Part shown: piece by piece, positions 1-10,520 of the stretch
Layout of the letters: every line of letters begins with the position of its first letter
How positions within the stretch are numbered: position 1 is the first letter of the stretch
Assembly (NCBI GenBank): GCA_964019415.1
Contig: OZ025886.1
Coordinates: 4,467,701-4,531,700, forward strand
Length of the DNA stretch: 64,000 bases
Direction: 5' to 3'
Source: Ianthella basta
Lineage: Eukaryota; Porifera; Demospongiae; Verongiida; Ianthellidae
Made by a program: the position numbers and the translations under genes
The notes under the pieces: generated by a model
Told to the model about the DNA's origin: nothing
Databases searched by the model: none
The model's input: only the letters and a program-made list of their open reading frames with translations

Positions 1-439
1 TAGTCACGAGAAGCGCAAGGAACACTACTCGCAGGTGCTTGGCTGCATGGCTCCAGTTCAAGATATCCTTTGCCCTGCACTCAGCCATCATGGGTACCCA
101 ATCTCCTTTTCCCTCCTCACTGCCTGACATTTCCTCGCTACAAGTGAGGGGAAGGTTCCGAGGATCTGACTCAATGCATGTATCGAACAAATGCATCTAT
201 AGCGACTCCTTGACCTTTTTCATATACTGTTCTAGTATGTATGCTTTTGTGTTTGAAGGCAGTGTGCAAGTGTGCCTATGTAGTGAGTTTCATTGGCCCT
301 CGTAAGGGAAACCCCAATAGTCACATGGTTGTTCTGCGTGACGATTATGTCAATGGTTATTTTGGGATGTAGACGTTTATACAGTTATTTAACCGCATGT
401 TCCATTATTAATTCACTTTTGCTCGAATTAAAGCAGAAG
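1..439 (+). promoter_or_regulatory. 5' flank and presumed promoter/5'UTR of WHAMM/JMY-like copy 1
   Basis: No convincing gene was seen. From about 210 onward the sequence matches 42888-43113, the flank of the second WHAMM/JMY-like copy, with scattered substitutions; upstream of that point the two loci differ. This places the left edge of the large duplication near 210. The shared 230 bp before the ATG are therefore the likely promoter/5'UTR, but no core promoter element is certain. Confidence 0.4.
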
Positions 440-1869
440 ATGGAGAGTCACAGCAGTTTGGATGAAAGCCAGTTCGTTCCAGTCAAGGAGGACTATTTCT
501 CTGTGCGACCGTCTTACAATGGCAAGTCCTCGTACAGTTTCGCTGTCAGCGAAGGCAGCACGGTGTCTTATGTCCGTGTGGCTGTTGAGGGCCTCTCGGA
601 GGACTTCCCTGATGCTCCAAACTCCATCGAAAGCGAATTCAGTTTTGAGAAGCTTTCTACCCACCATCAGAGGCTTGTTGAGCTGTTCCCAGGTCAGATC
701 ACGCCTGACATTCTCCCAGACCTGCCCAAAAAGCCCGGGTGAATTTGGGGCTACCTTGGATGGACCTCAGTAAATGTCCCCGAGGGATTATATGGGCAAC
801 TGGTGGCATACTTTGAGAATGTGGTCGAAGTCTGCGGTCCTCAAATTGGCCTACGGCTATTTTTTGACGAGATTATTCTATCAACTAGTGACTACGAGGA
901 GAAATGGAGTAAACTGCACCAAAAGTATTACTCCGATGAGAGGGACAAGGCATTGCACCACTATGACCATGTGGTTGCGACACGAGAGGAGAGGGGTTTC
1001 ACCTCTATCGATGAACTGCATGAGTACTATGCAGAAGAGGATGAAGCGAATTTTTTCCTCTGTAAAGCGCAAAATGTGTTCTACTTGTACCAAACGAAGC
1101 CGTTTGAAGATATGTGTGAAATAGCCCGCAGTCAGCGGAATGAAGCGGCCCAGTATGTCGCAGAGTGTGGTGATGGTGAAAAGTTGGCTGCCGCGCAAGA
1201 GGAACGTGAGTACCACAAAGAATACACTGCCTTGAAGGAGAAACTAGATGAGCTTCTCTTAGAGCGGTTCCAGGAAGAGGCAGAGAGAGCTGAGCTGAGG
1301 TTGTCACGTACCGAGGAAGATTGTGTTGGGTTTGGGGAACACTGGGACAAACGTGCATGGGGACGCCTGGAGGGCCTCAAGGACGAGGCCAACAAGGCAG
1401 TTGTGAAGTACTTGGAAGCAAAGCTGGAGCACTTGGAGGGACAGCGGGAGTTGGCGCTTCTTGCCATGGCCAAGGTAGAGGAGGGTCCTAACATGGAGAA
1501 GGAGCTAGCCAATCACGAGGCAACCATTTACGACCTTCAAGCAAAGTGCCTTGAGGTGCAGCTGCTTTTGTTGAAGGAAGAAGACACAAAGCTCCAGTTT
1601 CAACTGCAGTACCTCGATGGGGAGCAGAGGAGGTCCTTGGAGAAGAAACAGAAGAGGTTATACACAAAAGGAGCCAAGTACAGAGTGAAGAAAGTGAGTT
1701 GTCCTTGATTGTCTCAGAAGACTACTGTTGTCAATAGTGCTTTCTATGTAATAGTTAAATGCTGACCAAGAGGTGTCTCTGAGATTTAGAGCACGAGGCA
1801 CGAGGGCGCGAAGCGCCTGAGTGCCGAGTGGCCTAAATCTTCAGAGACACCGATTGGTCAGCATTTAAG

Positions 1870-1904
1870 TACGGGGTGCCGTTTGTGTCATAATTTGGAC
1901 TTCT
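1870..1904 (+). repeat. Left terminal inverted repeat of the IS3EU-like element
   Basis: It starts TACGGGGTGCCGTTTG and pairs with 4248-4282 with two visible differences over 35 bp. Confidence 0.9.
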
Positions 1905-2136
1905 GTCCTGATAAGGATATCAGTACTATTATATACATATCAGAACTCATTATATGCATATCATGACTATTATATGCATATAATGATCATGATATACATA
2001 TCAGAACTCGTTATATGCATATCATGACCATTATATCTATATCATGATCATGATATACATGTCAGAATTCATTATATGAATATCATGACCATTATATCCA
2101 TATCATGACCATGATATACATATCAGAACTCATTAT

Positions 2137-3465
2137 ATGCATATCATGATCATGATATACATAATTATCATGACCATTATATATATCCATATCATGACCA
2201 TCACTTATATTATGATGACTCTACTGAGCATGTTCAATAGCATGAGTGGGCCATGCTGCAGTAATATGGCTGGCCGTCCTGTTTTAGAATTGGACTTAGA
2301 AGAAGTGAAATACTTGTTGGCATTCAATTTTAATTTGGAAGACATTGCAGCTCTATTGGATGTTAGTAGATCAACACTTTACAGACATATGAAGATTGCT
2401 GGGATTGAGAAATACACTGACATTTCAGATAGACATCTTGATGAGACAGTCAGAAGAATCAAGAGTGACCACCCGAATGATGGTGAAATACTGATGCAGG
2501 CCCACTTGTTGAGAGTAGGTGTCTGTGTTCCACAGCAGAAGCTGAGATCGGCAATTCATCGTGTTGACCCAACAAACACTGCTTTACACCGTACTACAAC
2601 AGTAAGAAGAAGGATCTACCAGGTGGAAGGACCTAACAGTGTGTGGCACCTTGATGGCAATCACAAGCTTATTCGCTGGCGATTTGTGATACATGGAGGA
2701 GTAGATGGTTTTAGCCGAATGATTGTTTTCTTACAGTGTTCCACCAATAACACTGCACCTACAGTTGCCAAGCTCTTTGAAGATGCCATTTGCCAGTATG
2801 GTCTGCCAGAGAAGGTGCGTATTGACCTTGGAGGTGAGAACACAGATGTATGGCGTCTGATGAGTGATACACACAACAGTCCTTCAGCAGTTATTACAGG
2901 TAGCTCTACCCATAATGAGCATATTGAGCGTCTGTGGAATGATGTTCGCACGTCAGTAACTGAAGAGTTTCGCTGTTTATTCTACCAGCTGGAGCATGAC
3001 GGGTCACTGAATCCATTGAATGAAACCGATATGCTTTGCCTACACTATGTTTTTGAAAGCAGAATCAACCGTGCCATCAACGAGTTTGCAGTTGCTTGGA
3101 ACAACCATAAATTATCTACCGAGGGAAACAGATCCCCCAATCAACTTTTTATGACGGGAATGCTAGCGTTGTCATCTTTCCATGGAAGCACCCCTATGTT
3201 GCCTAGTACACCAGTAGCTGCACAGCAAGGTGTAGTCAACAATTCTGCCAGACATTCAACCATCTCTTTACCAGGTGCATTGAGCCATGTTTGTGTGCCA
3301 AGGAGTCAGTTCGAGCTTTGCACCCTCTTGCAACAAGAACTGCAGAACCATATTAATCCTTTAGGTGAATCACATAGCCATGGTAAGGATATTTATCTCA
3401 ATGCCATGTCTATTGTTTGCACTCACTTACAAATTCATGCAACTTGCTGCTGTGAATTGGACTGA
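2137..3465 (+). CDS. DDE integrase-type transposase of the IS3EU-like element
   Basis: The intact open frame is 442 codons, but the first ~26 residues are translated subterminal repeat, so the true start is probably Met27 (2215), Met36 or Met44 (2266, MAGRPVLELDL). Residues about 60-85 form a helix-turn-helix (LEDIAALLDVSRSTLYRHM). The catalytic core shows a DDE triad: Asp173 in WHLDGNHKLIRW, Asp230 in DLGGEN and Glu264 in THNEHIERLW, with 34 residues between the second Asp and the Glu. The C-terminal part has WNNHKLSTEGNRSPNQLF, typical of this rve-type family, which is widespread in cnidarians, sponges and fishes. No internal stop was seen, so the element may be recent or even autonomous. 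Confidence 0.9.
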   Translation: MHIMIMIYIIIMTIIYIHIMTITYIMMTLLSMFNSMSGPCCSNMAGRPVLELDLEEVKYLLAFNFNLEDIAALLDVSRSTLYRHMKIAGIEKYTDISDRHLDETVRRIKSDHPNDGEILMQAHLLRVGVCVPQQKLRSAIHRVDPTNTALHRTTTVRRRIYQVEGPNSVWHLDGNHKLIRWRFVIHGGVDGFSRMIVFLQCSTNNTAPTVAKLFEDAICQYGLPEKVRIDLGGENTDVWRLMSDTHNSPSAVITGSSTHNEHIERLWNDVRTSVTEEFRCLFYQLEHDGSLNPLNETDMLCLHYVFESRINRAINEFAVAWNNHKLSTEGNRSPNQLFMTGMLALSSFHGSTPMLPSTPVAAQQGVVNNSARHSTISLPGALSHVCVPRSQFELCTLLQQELQNHINPLGESHSHGKDIYLNAMSIVCTHLQIHATCCCELD

Positions 3466-3649
3466 ATAGTTCTGTACAATCACATTTGTTTGCTGGAAAC
3501 GTATGATTAATTATGTCACTGAATGAAATATAAGCAATCAACAGTGATTACTGTCCCAACGTATAACACAACTCTGTATGTAGTTGGATGTAGCGCAATA
3601 CACAGCACCATACAATGCATATATGGTGAGACTTAGAAGAAGTGAAAGT

Positions 3650-4282
3650 ACAGTAATGCCAACAAGTATATTTTACTTCTAAGTCCAATTCTAAAACAGG
3701 ACGGCCAGCCATATTACTGCAGCATGGCCCACTCATGCTATTGAGCATGCTCAGTAGAGTCATCATAATATAATAATTATAAGTGATGGTCATGATATGG
3801 ATATATATAAATGGTCATAATAATTATGTATATCATAGTCATGATATACATATAATGAGTTCTGGTATGTATAATAGTCATTATATGGATATAATGGTCA
3901 TGATATGCATATAATGAGTTCTGATATGTATATCATGATCTATATATGCATATAATAGTCATGATATGCATATAATAGTCATGATATGCATATAATGAGT
4001 TCTGATATGTATATCATGATCATTATTATTATGCATATAATAGTCATTATATGCATATAATAGTCATGATATGCATATAATGAGTTCTGATATGTATATC
4101 ATGGTCATGATATGGGTATAATGGTCATGATATGCATATAATAAGTTCTGATATGTATATCATGGTCATGATATGAATATAATGGTCATGATATGCATAT
4201 AATAAGTTCTGATATGGATATTATAGTTCTGTTATCCATATCAAGAAAGAAGTCCCAATTATGACACAAACGGCACCCCATA
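3650..4282 (-). repeat. Extended right inverted arm containing an inverted copy of the transposase gene start
   Basis: On the minus strand 3660-3770 reads MTLLSMLNSMSGPCCSNMAG and on into RPVLELDLE, the same N-terminus as the transposase at 2215-2310. The inverted repeat therefore spans the terminal repeat, the AT-rich subterminal repeats and the first coding codons. Confidence 0.8.
4248..4282 (-). repeat. Right terminal inverted repeat of the IS3EU-like element
   Basis: Its reverse complement begins TATGGGGTGCCGTTTG and matches 1870-1904. The inversion actually extends inward much further (see the extended arm at 3650-4282). Confidence 0.9.
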
Positions 4283-4772
4283 TTTAAGTGTTATAGATCC
4301 CAACGATTGGGCAAGGAGCGGCAGCGAATCAGTTTAACTGCTCGTACTTGCGTCATCACGCGTCTTCCGGAAGTAGTTAGCAATTTTTGACAATGGCCGA
4401 CATAATGCAGCAGACGTTCCTAAAGGTCGGCAGTGGATGCGGCGCGTAAGCTAAACGTAAGCTTACTCACTGTCAGCCCCGTCAGCCACAGTGTTTCCCA
4501 GAGCGGTGTCCTATGCCTGTTCCCAGCTCGTAACCAGTTCCTTTCTCGGCTCTGGTTCATAGGCCGCTGCATGCCGGATTGTTGCGTTACCCTGTTTGTA
4601 GACGAACAAGTAAGCCGAGCGAACTGTACATCGTATGTTGTGGAGTTATCTACTATTGTTATCGCAGCTGCAGTTTCTCTGCTATAGACCACGGGCCCAA
4701 GCCACGCCCATGCTCTAAATCGCTATTTAGAGCATAGGCGCGAACGCCGCGCGTGCCACGCCCATGCTCTAA

Positions 4773-5402
4773 GTAATAGTTAAATGCTGACCAAGAGGTG
4801 TCTCTGAGATTTAGAGCACGAGGCACGAGAGCGCGAAGCGCCCGAGTGCCGAGTGGTCTAAATCTTCAGAGACACCGATTGGTCAGCATTTAAGTGTTAT
4901 AGATCCCAACGATTGGGCAAGGAGCGGCAGCGAATCAGTTTAACTAATCGTACTTGCGTCATCACGCGTCTTCCGGAAGTAGTTAGCAATTTCTGACAAT
5001 GACAGAGAAAACGTCGTTTGGTTATTGGGTTTGTCATCTCGTAGCAGACGTTCCTAAAGGTCGGCAGTGGATGCGGCGCGTAAGCTAACATAAGCTTACT
5101 CACTGTCAGCCCCGTCAGCCACAGCGTTTCCCAGAGCGGTGTCCTATGCCTGTTCCCAGCTCGTAACCAGTTCCTTTCTCAGCTCTGGTTCGTAGGCCGC
5201 TGCATGCCGGATTGTTGCGTTACCCTGTTTGTCGACGAAACAAGTAAGCCGAGCGAACTGTGCATCGTATGTTGTGGAGTTAGCTACTATTGTTATCGCA
5301 GCTGCAGTTACTCTGCGATAGACCACGGGCCCAAGCCACGCCCATGCTCTAAATCGCTATTTAGAGCATAGGCGCGAACGCCGCGCATGCCACGCCCATG
5401 CT
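4773..5402. repeat. Foldback repeat unit 2 (uninterrupted)
   Basis: Direct tandem copy of the unit at 1748-4772 without the transposon. It preserves the empty target site (CAGCATTTAAGTGTTATAG). Small differences from unit 1 include a short replacement near 5000-5045. Confidence 0.8.
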
Positions 5403-5505
5403 CTAAATTGGCATTTAGAGCATAGCACGAACGACGCGCGTGCCACGCCCATGCTCTAAATCGGCATTTAGAGCATAGGCGCGAACGCCGCGCGTCGAAT
5501 TAGAA
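5335..5505. repeat. Short palindromic tandem units of about 57 bp
   Basis: The motif CACGCCCATGCTCTAAAT, a short spacer, ATTTAGAGCATAGGCG, then CGAACGCCGCGCG recurs at about 5344, 5400 and 5455, and also at 4708. Each unit holds an 11-bp perfect inverted repeat (ATGCTCTAAAT/ATTTAGAGCAT) and CpG-rich sequence. Confidence 0.75.
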
Positions 5506-6105
5506 CACGGCTAGACGAAATAGACCACGGCGCGAAACAACACCCGGGTGTCTACGACGTTTAGAAACATCGTTTAGACGCACGTTACAATGGCAACGGG
5601 ATCTATATGAACATTAGTGCACTGGTGTTAGGGGAGATGTACCTTGTTTCCAATTGGTTGTACCCTCATATAGCAGTGCTTGAACACTTGTATCTGATAT
5701 TTGATGTGCTTGCTTAGTTAGTATACTGAACTTGAGCATGTAATACATGTAAGCCATCACCATGGTAACCTTCATACCCTAGTAACCATGTCATTTCAGG
5801 TGTTTCATGCTTGCTGTGTTTGATAGCTTGGCACACATGATGAATCACACACTGCCCTAGTCTCGCATAGCCAGACTGCCATTTTGCTCTGACTCTGCCC
5901 TCCGTGACTAACACTGCCCTCTGTATGTGAGAGCTGTCTGTGTGTAATGTTGGCATGTATGTGACGGTGGTTGGTGAGGTGTTTGTGTCTGACTTGTGTT
6001 TTGTGTAGAAAGAGCTGGAGGCTGCTGCTAAGGAGTGCCACAAGGATGCCTTGGCCTCTATGACAGCCAACATGGAGAGGAGCTATGCAGCACACATGGC
6101 AGCGG

Positions 6106-6136
<31 letters not shown>

Positions 6137-7170
6137 TGTGCATGTGTACAGCTAGGATCCAAACTGCTCTTGAGAAGAGCTGGCTGTAATGTGTGTGTGC
6201 TTGTGAACGTAAGCAGGAGATGAAGCTATTCCGGCTTCAAGCAGTGCTGAGGGTGAAGCAGTGCGAACAAGTGAGTACAGTGGAGGGCACGTGCATTAGT
6301 GAGGGCAGAGGGCAGAGACAACTGGAGTTGTGAGCTATCAGAGTGAGTGTGTGTCCACTACTTGTTTCTGTGTTGCCCATGCAGGGAGTACAGTCAAAGA
6401 AGGACACACCGAAGGGTTATGTCCCACCGTGGAAGAGGGTGCATGAGAAGCAAACAAAGGATGGCAGCAAGTCTTCTCCCAAGCCAGCCAAGTCCATGAC
6501 AGCCCCTCAGATGTCCAGCCACAGTGAGCATGCCAGTGTCAAGCCTAGGAAGACACCTTTGTCCAGTGGTACTGCACCTTCGAGGAAGACAGGCTCAACT
6601 TAAGGAGTGCAGCTGGAGACCCTCTCTCCAGTGTCTGCCCAGATCAGGCCTTGCCCCTAGACCAGAACACCTTGATGAGACTGCTGCAGAGTATGCAACT
6701 CCAGGTGCAGCAGAAATCAATCAGCCCCTTTGTGGCCACACCCCCAGTGCCAGTCACACCCCCTCAACCCCCGCCCCCAACACCACCTACTCCACCCCTA
6801 CCCCCTCCAGTCCCTGTTCCCACTCCAACTCCGAATCCGCACCCAAAGACAACTGAAGTCAAAGTGGAAACGACAAAGCCCCCTACGTGCTGCCCCCCAA
6901 GCCGGGATCAGCATTGAAGACCTTATGAACATACGACTCAAGAAATCAAACTTGGGACAGTGTATCCGTGTGTCCAAGCAGGCGCTGTCCACAGAGGACG
7001 AGGTGAAGCTGATAAGGAGTGGAGGAGACCCTGAGAGGCTGTCACTGACTGACCCGCACCACGCAGCCTTGAAGAAGAGAGTGGCAGAGGTCAGGTTGAG
7101 GGTTGCCCCAGATCCAGATGATAACCATGGCGATGAAGGTGGCACCAGGGACGACAATGACTGGGCATAG

Positions 7171-7770
7171 CATGGCACAACCAGTGCAATCCCATTTCAG
7201 CTCATTGTATATGTAATTACACACCCTGAGCAGGTCTGGGGTATTGATTTCTTTTTTATTCAGACTGTCCAATTCTGTTCTATGTACACAGTGTAATTCT
7301 GCCTTTTGAACTGGAGCATGTGATCTGGATGGATTGTGACAGGGCGTGTAAGAACATGGGTCAAAAATTGTGACATGTTCTTACACGTACTACTTGTGAC
7401 TCGCAAGTAGTACATGTTTGACTGACACGCTCCCGCCTCTAACTCCCTGGCCTCTTCACACAGTTGTGTATAAAGGATACAGTGTGCTTGCCACCACCCC
7501 ATCTTCTGCATACAGTCCTATTCTGATATTACCGGACTGTGTGAGATAGCAGGCTACCCTGTGCACTACACTATTCACAACAACACATCTCTACAATGTG
7601 CCGATGAATCAAGCAATCTACAGTGATAGCAACCATAAAATGTGCCTTCACCTTCAATAACGTGTAATGAATGGGTATGCTGCATGAGGGGACGGTCCAC
7701 AAATGTATGATAATCAGAATAAGTAGCATAAATTGTCACATGACATGTCACATGGCAGTCACATGACACA
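7171..7770. other. Convergent intergenic region with paired hairpins
   Basis: The 3' ends of WHAMM/JMY (+) and TIM44 (-) face each other here. No gene was seen. There are two adjacent perfect hairpins at 7346-7413 and, at 7728-7800, several GTCACATGAC-type palindromes. The region recurs at 45606-46271. Confidence 0.6.
7346..7413. promoter_or_regulatory. Two adjacent perfect hairpins between convergent genes
   Basis: Hairpin 1: GTGTAAGAACATG (7346-7358) pairs with CATGTTCTTACAC (7374-7386). Hairpin 2: GTACTACTTG (7387-7396) pairs with CAAGTAGTAC (7404-7413). Hairpin 2 is unchanged in the duplicate at 45814-45840; hairpin 1 has a changed left arm there. Function is unknown; a 3'-end processing or small-RNA role is only a possibility. 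Confidence 0.6.
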
Positions 7771-8465
7771 TCACATGATGGTCACATGACACATCACATT
7801 ACATATACGTAACAGTACATATGCATGCACAATAACATGTATTAAAACAACTCCATAAATACATGAGTCACACAACAGCTTTCCCGTGTGTTGTATGGCA
7901 AACTCCATCACACGCCACGCTGTCTTGTGGTCATAAATAGATTGGTCCCTACACAACGCCCACACGTACATCACATTCTCAATGTTGTCCTGGAGGAGAG
8001 GGGAAGGGGAGGAAGAAAGAGGATTGTTAAAGACTGCCACACAACATCACCACCATATTTACAAGTAGACAAAGCTACTTCCACACTCCACTGTACTCTC
8101 AGCATACAAGCTTCTCCCGTCCCCTCCCTCTCCCCTCCCCCCTCCTCCCGTCCCTTTCCCCCCTCCTGTCCCATTCCCATCCCCTCCTGTCCCATTCCCA
8201 TCCCCTCATGTCCCCTCCTGTCCCCTCCCGTCTCCTCCCATCCCCTCCCCTCCACCTCCTTTCCCTGCGGCCATGCTCAGTGTCGGTGGGGCTAACCTCT
8301 CCACCCTCCACAATCTCTCCTTTGGCATTTCGCACTATCATCAGTTGTTGGGCAGAGAAGGTGAGAATGAGGACCGGACCCTGTTCCAGGACCTTCGCCA
8401 TGGCAATCTAATGGTGGATGGAAAGGGGACAGGGCAGTGATTGACAGGGCAGTGTGCGCGTGTGT

Positions 8466-8466
8466 G

Positions 8467-8563
<97 letters not shown>

Positions 8564-8577
8564 ATGTGTGTGTGTGT
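8466..8577. repeat. (GT)n microsatellite in a TIM44 copy A intron
   Basis: About 110 bp of nearly pure GT. The long TG/CA open frames across it are meaningless. Confidence 0.95.
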
Positions 8578-8679
8578 GTCCTCACATCAATGTCTCTAAC
8601 GTCCAACACTTTACAGTCCATTTTCCTTCCAACTGACGAGTGTTGCTCAATCTGAGCCGCCAACATATTGTAGGCCTGG

Positions 8680-8681
8680 AC

Positions 8682-8720
<39 letters not shown>

Positions 8721-8722
8721 AC
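8680..8722. repeat. (CAA)n microsatellite
   Basis: About 14 CAA units lie just upstream of the acceptor of a TIM44 exon on the minus strand, where they read TTG. Confidence 0.9.
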
Positions 8723-8895
8723 ATGACACATCATCGTGGGTACATCCTTACTCTCTCCTACCAGGACTAAGCACTCACTGGTGTGTGGCACCAGTCCTTT
8801 AGCACCTAAAGCTTCCCTTGCAAGAAGGCCTGGACAGTTAGAGAGAGACATTACTATAGTGAAGATATGTAGGTCGCAACCATATGCCATTGCAC

Positions 8896-9000
8896 ACACA
8901 TGCATGCTCGCACGCACACACACACAGGCACACACGCACAACACACACACACATGCACACACACACACACACACACACGCACACACACGCACACACACGT

Positions 9001-9067
<67 letters not shown>
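8896..9067. repeat. (CA)n microsatellite
   Basis: A long CA tract with scattered interruptions in a TIM44 intron; the copy C counterpart is at 47160-47277. Confidence 0.95.
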
Positions 9068-9068
<1 letters not shown>

Positions 9069-9473
9069 GCATGCCATACCTCCAGTACAGTAGGAATGAT
9101 GTCAAACTCGCACTCCTTCACAAAGGACTCTTTGCTGAAGTAAGGGTCAACTTTTCGTATTTCAGCCATTGCCTCTGCCATGTCAGACTGGGTCACCATC
9201 CCTCCTGCATGACACATACACAGACACACACAGACACACATGAACACAAATGCATGCACACACACAACCTTGCACACTGGATGGACACCTCACTAGACAC
9301 ACACAACCTTGTAGAAAGGGGAATACAAGACACCTCTCCCTCACACAGTTTACTCTGGACAAGGTCACTCACCAAAGGTGTCACCAACTCTGTCTGTCAC
9401 TGCTCGTGACGCCCTCACAACTACATTGTCACTCTCGTCATACTTCATACGCATTGTGTATAGCACTTGGTAT

Positions 9474-9583
9474 GGGGGAGGGGAGGGGAGGGGGAGGAGA
9501 GGGGTGGGGAGGGGAGGGAGAGAGGAGGGGAGGGGAGGGGAGGGGAGGGGAGGGGGAGGGGGAGGGGGAGGGGAGGGGTGGGA
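9474..9583. repeat. GGGGAGGG minisatellite in a TIM44 intron
   Basis: Short G4-prone purine repeats on the plus strand. The copy C counterpart, 47680-47853, is longer, so the tract has changed length since duplication. Confidence 0.85.
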
Positions 9584-10125
9584 TGGTAGATCACTATTGA
9601 ATGTATGAATGTGCTACTACCACACTGTAATGTACACACACACACACACTACACTCCACCCTGTATGAGTGCCCTCCAACACAATCCACATACTGTTCTA
9701 GTACAGTAGCCCCCTTACAGTTGGTGATGGGATTGTTCTCTCGCAAGTTACTCCACCAGCTGTACAGCCTGGACTGCCTTGTCTGCACCACTCTCACCTC
9801 CTCACTGTAGGAGGGAAAGGGAGTTGAGGGAGGGGAGGGAGGAAGTGGATAGGGTGGGTACACCCTTACTCTCTCCTACATTCCACATGCCCCTATATCC
9901 TAACACGCTGACACAAAACCTGCCCACGCTTCCACCCACGCACTTGTTTGGCTCAATGACTCTCTCTTATTGCTGTGCTGCTTGTGAAGAGAAGGAGCTT
10001 GCTCTGGCCGGGTCTGTGCGCTTCCTGATCTCAGCTGTGCACATACACCAGTGGACAAATGAGAGGGGCACACAAACTGTATTGGACATGCCATGGACAT
10101 GGTGTACACACACACACATATACCC

Positions 10126-10274
10126 CACCTCCCACCTCCCACCACCTCCCACCTCCACCTCCCACCTCCTGCCTCCACCTCCCACCTCCCACCTCCACCT
10201 CCCACCTCCACCTCCCACCTCCCACCTCCCACCTCCACCTCCACCACCCACCTCCCACCTCCCACCTCCTGCCT
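10126..10274. repeat. CCACCTCC minisatellite
   Basis: Tandem CCTCCCACCTCCA-type units lie directly below a TIM44 donor site. Counterparts at 17783-17895 and 48648-48688 differ in copy number. Confidence 0.85.
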
Positions 10275-10520
10275 CCCACTCACAAGGTGGTGTATATAGT
10301 TTGGAGTGTTCTATAATATCTTCCAAGAATTCTTCCTTAACTACTTTCATACCCTGCAGTGGAGGGGGAGGGGGAGAGGGAGGGGCAATCTAAATGTCAG
10401 TCACAGTACAATACCATTACCATATCAACCTGTTACCCTTCTGGTAGGTCTGTGTCTGTCCCAGCTGCTCTCCCTGTTCAGAGACCTTCCTAGCTGTGGT
10501 ACTGGCAGTTTGAGACACCT

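Larger units (their letters stand above)
1870..4282 (+). mobile_element. IS3EU-like DNA transposon, complete with TIRs and 6-bp target duplication
   Basis: The element is 2413 bp. Its ends are inverted repeats beginning TAYGGGGTGCCGTTTG, nearly identical over 35 bp (1870-1904 and 4248-4282). It is flanked by TTTAAG at 1864-1869 and 4283-4288. The neighbouring repeat unit preserves the empty site with one TTTAAG (4889-4894), proving the boundaries and a 6-bp duplication. It encodes one DDE integrase-type transposase. AT-rich subterminal repeats of about 40 bp (TATATGCATAT, ATCATGACC, ATCAGAACTC motifs) fill 1930-2200 and 3780-4245. The IS3EU assignment rests on the transposase type, TAY termini and 6-bp duplication as I recall them for that superfamily. 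Confidence 0.85.
1748..4772. repeat. Foldback repeat unit 1, split by transposon
   Basis: The unit comprises 1748-1869 and 4289-4772. It opens with an inverted repeat: TTAAATGCTGACCAA at its start recurs inverted as TTGGTCAGCATTTAA about 100 bp later, around a GC-rich loop. The distal part ends in the palindrome ATGCTCTAAAT-CGCT-ATTTAGAGCAT. Unit 2 immediately follows. No protein-coding capacity was recognised; it resembles a MITE or foldback element, but the family is unknown. Confidence 0.7.
1748..5604. repeat. Composite repeat insertion in intron 1 of WHAMM/JMY copy 1
   Basis: Copies 1 and 2 of the gene are nearly identical up to TTTCTAT (1741-1747) and again from about 5605. Between them copy 1 has 3.9 kb where copy 2 has about 105 unrelated bases (43628-43732). 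The insert consists of two tandem ~610-630-bp foldback repeat units, the first split by a DNA transposon, followed by short palindromic units. Confidence 0.8.
440..7170 (+). pseudogene. WHAMM/JMY: WHAMM/JMY-like actin nucleation-promoting factor, copy 1 (probably inactivated)
   Basis: Recognised exons: 440-1693, 6009-6110, remnant about 6205-6270, and 6385-7170. The family activates Arp2/3 on membranes. Exon 1 encodes the N-terminal domain (FVPVKEDYF, compare WVPVREGLF in human WHAMM), then a long coiled coil including IYDLQAKCLEVQLLLLKEE, closely like the IYDLQ-LYEV--EILK segment of JMY/WHAMM. The last exon has a proline-rich tract, one WH2-like motif (EDLMNIRLKK) and an acidic end with a penultimate Trp (DDNDWA). 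Damage seen against copy 2: an in-frame TGA at 740-742, loss of the acceptor and first dozen codons of exon 3, a 5-bp insertion near 6600 and a 1-bp insertion near 6888. The intron after exon 1 carries a 3.9-kb composite insertion. Exon 1 ends in phase 0 before GTGAGT, matching exon 2. The family call is strong; loss of function is inferred and assumes the assembly is accurate. Confidence 0.85.
7771..10518 (-). pseudogene. TIMM44: TIM44, copy A (C-terminal exons, two nonsense codons)
   Basis: TIM44 tethers the Hsp70 import motor to the TIM23 channel on the matrix side of the inner mitochondrial membrane. Exons on the minus strand: about 10440-10518, 10284-10353, 9944-10034, 9719-9804, 9373-9465, 9080-9204, 8779-8829, 8586-8675, 8297-8407 and 7989 down to 7771. 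The exons with clear ends join in consistent phase and read through family landmarks: MKYDESDN, VDPYFSKESFVKECE, DIIPTVLE, LKDWCH, LEQGPVLILTFSAQQLMIV and YVWALCRDQ. Against copies B and C this copy has TAA at 9967-9969 and TAG at 8806-8808, a deletion that alters the donor after the first exon, and a 1-bp loss before the normal stop. About 150 N-terminal residues (presequence and coiled coil) have no recognised exon in the window. Confidence 0.9.

Noticed and set aside
1930-2200. Separate AT-rich satellite
   Set aside because: It lies wholly inside the IS3EU-like element and mirrors 3780-4245, so it is the element's subterminal repeat.
4420-5326. Paired ~60-90-codon frames in the foldback repeats
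   Set aside because: Frames are open on both strands, differ between the two units and lack similarity to any transposase.
8437-9409. Open frames of CVCVCV or HTHTHT
   Set aside because: Translations of GT/CA microsatellites; the same applies at 31.0, 44.3, 47.2, 59.0 and 61.1 kb.
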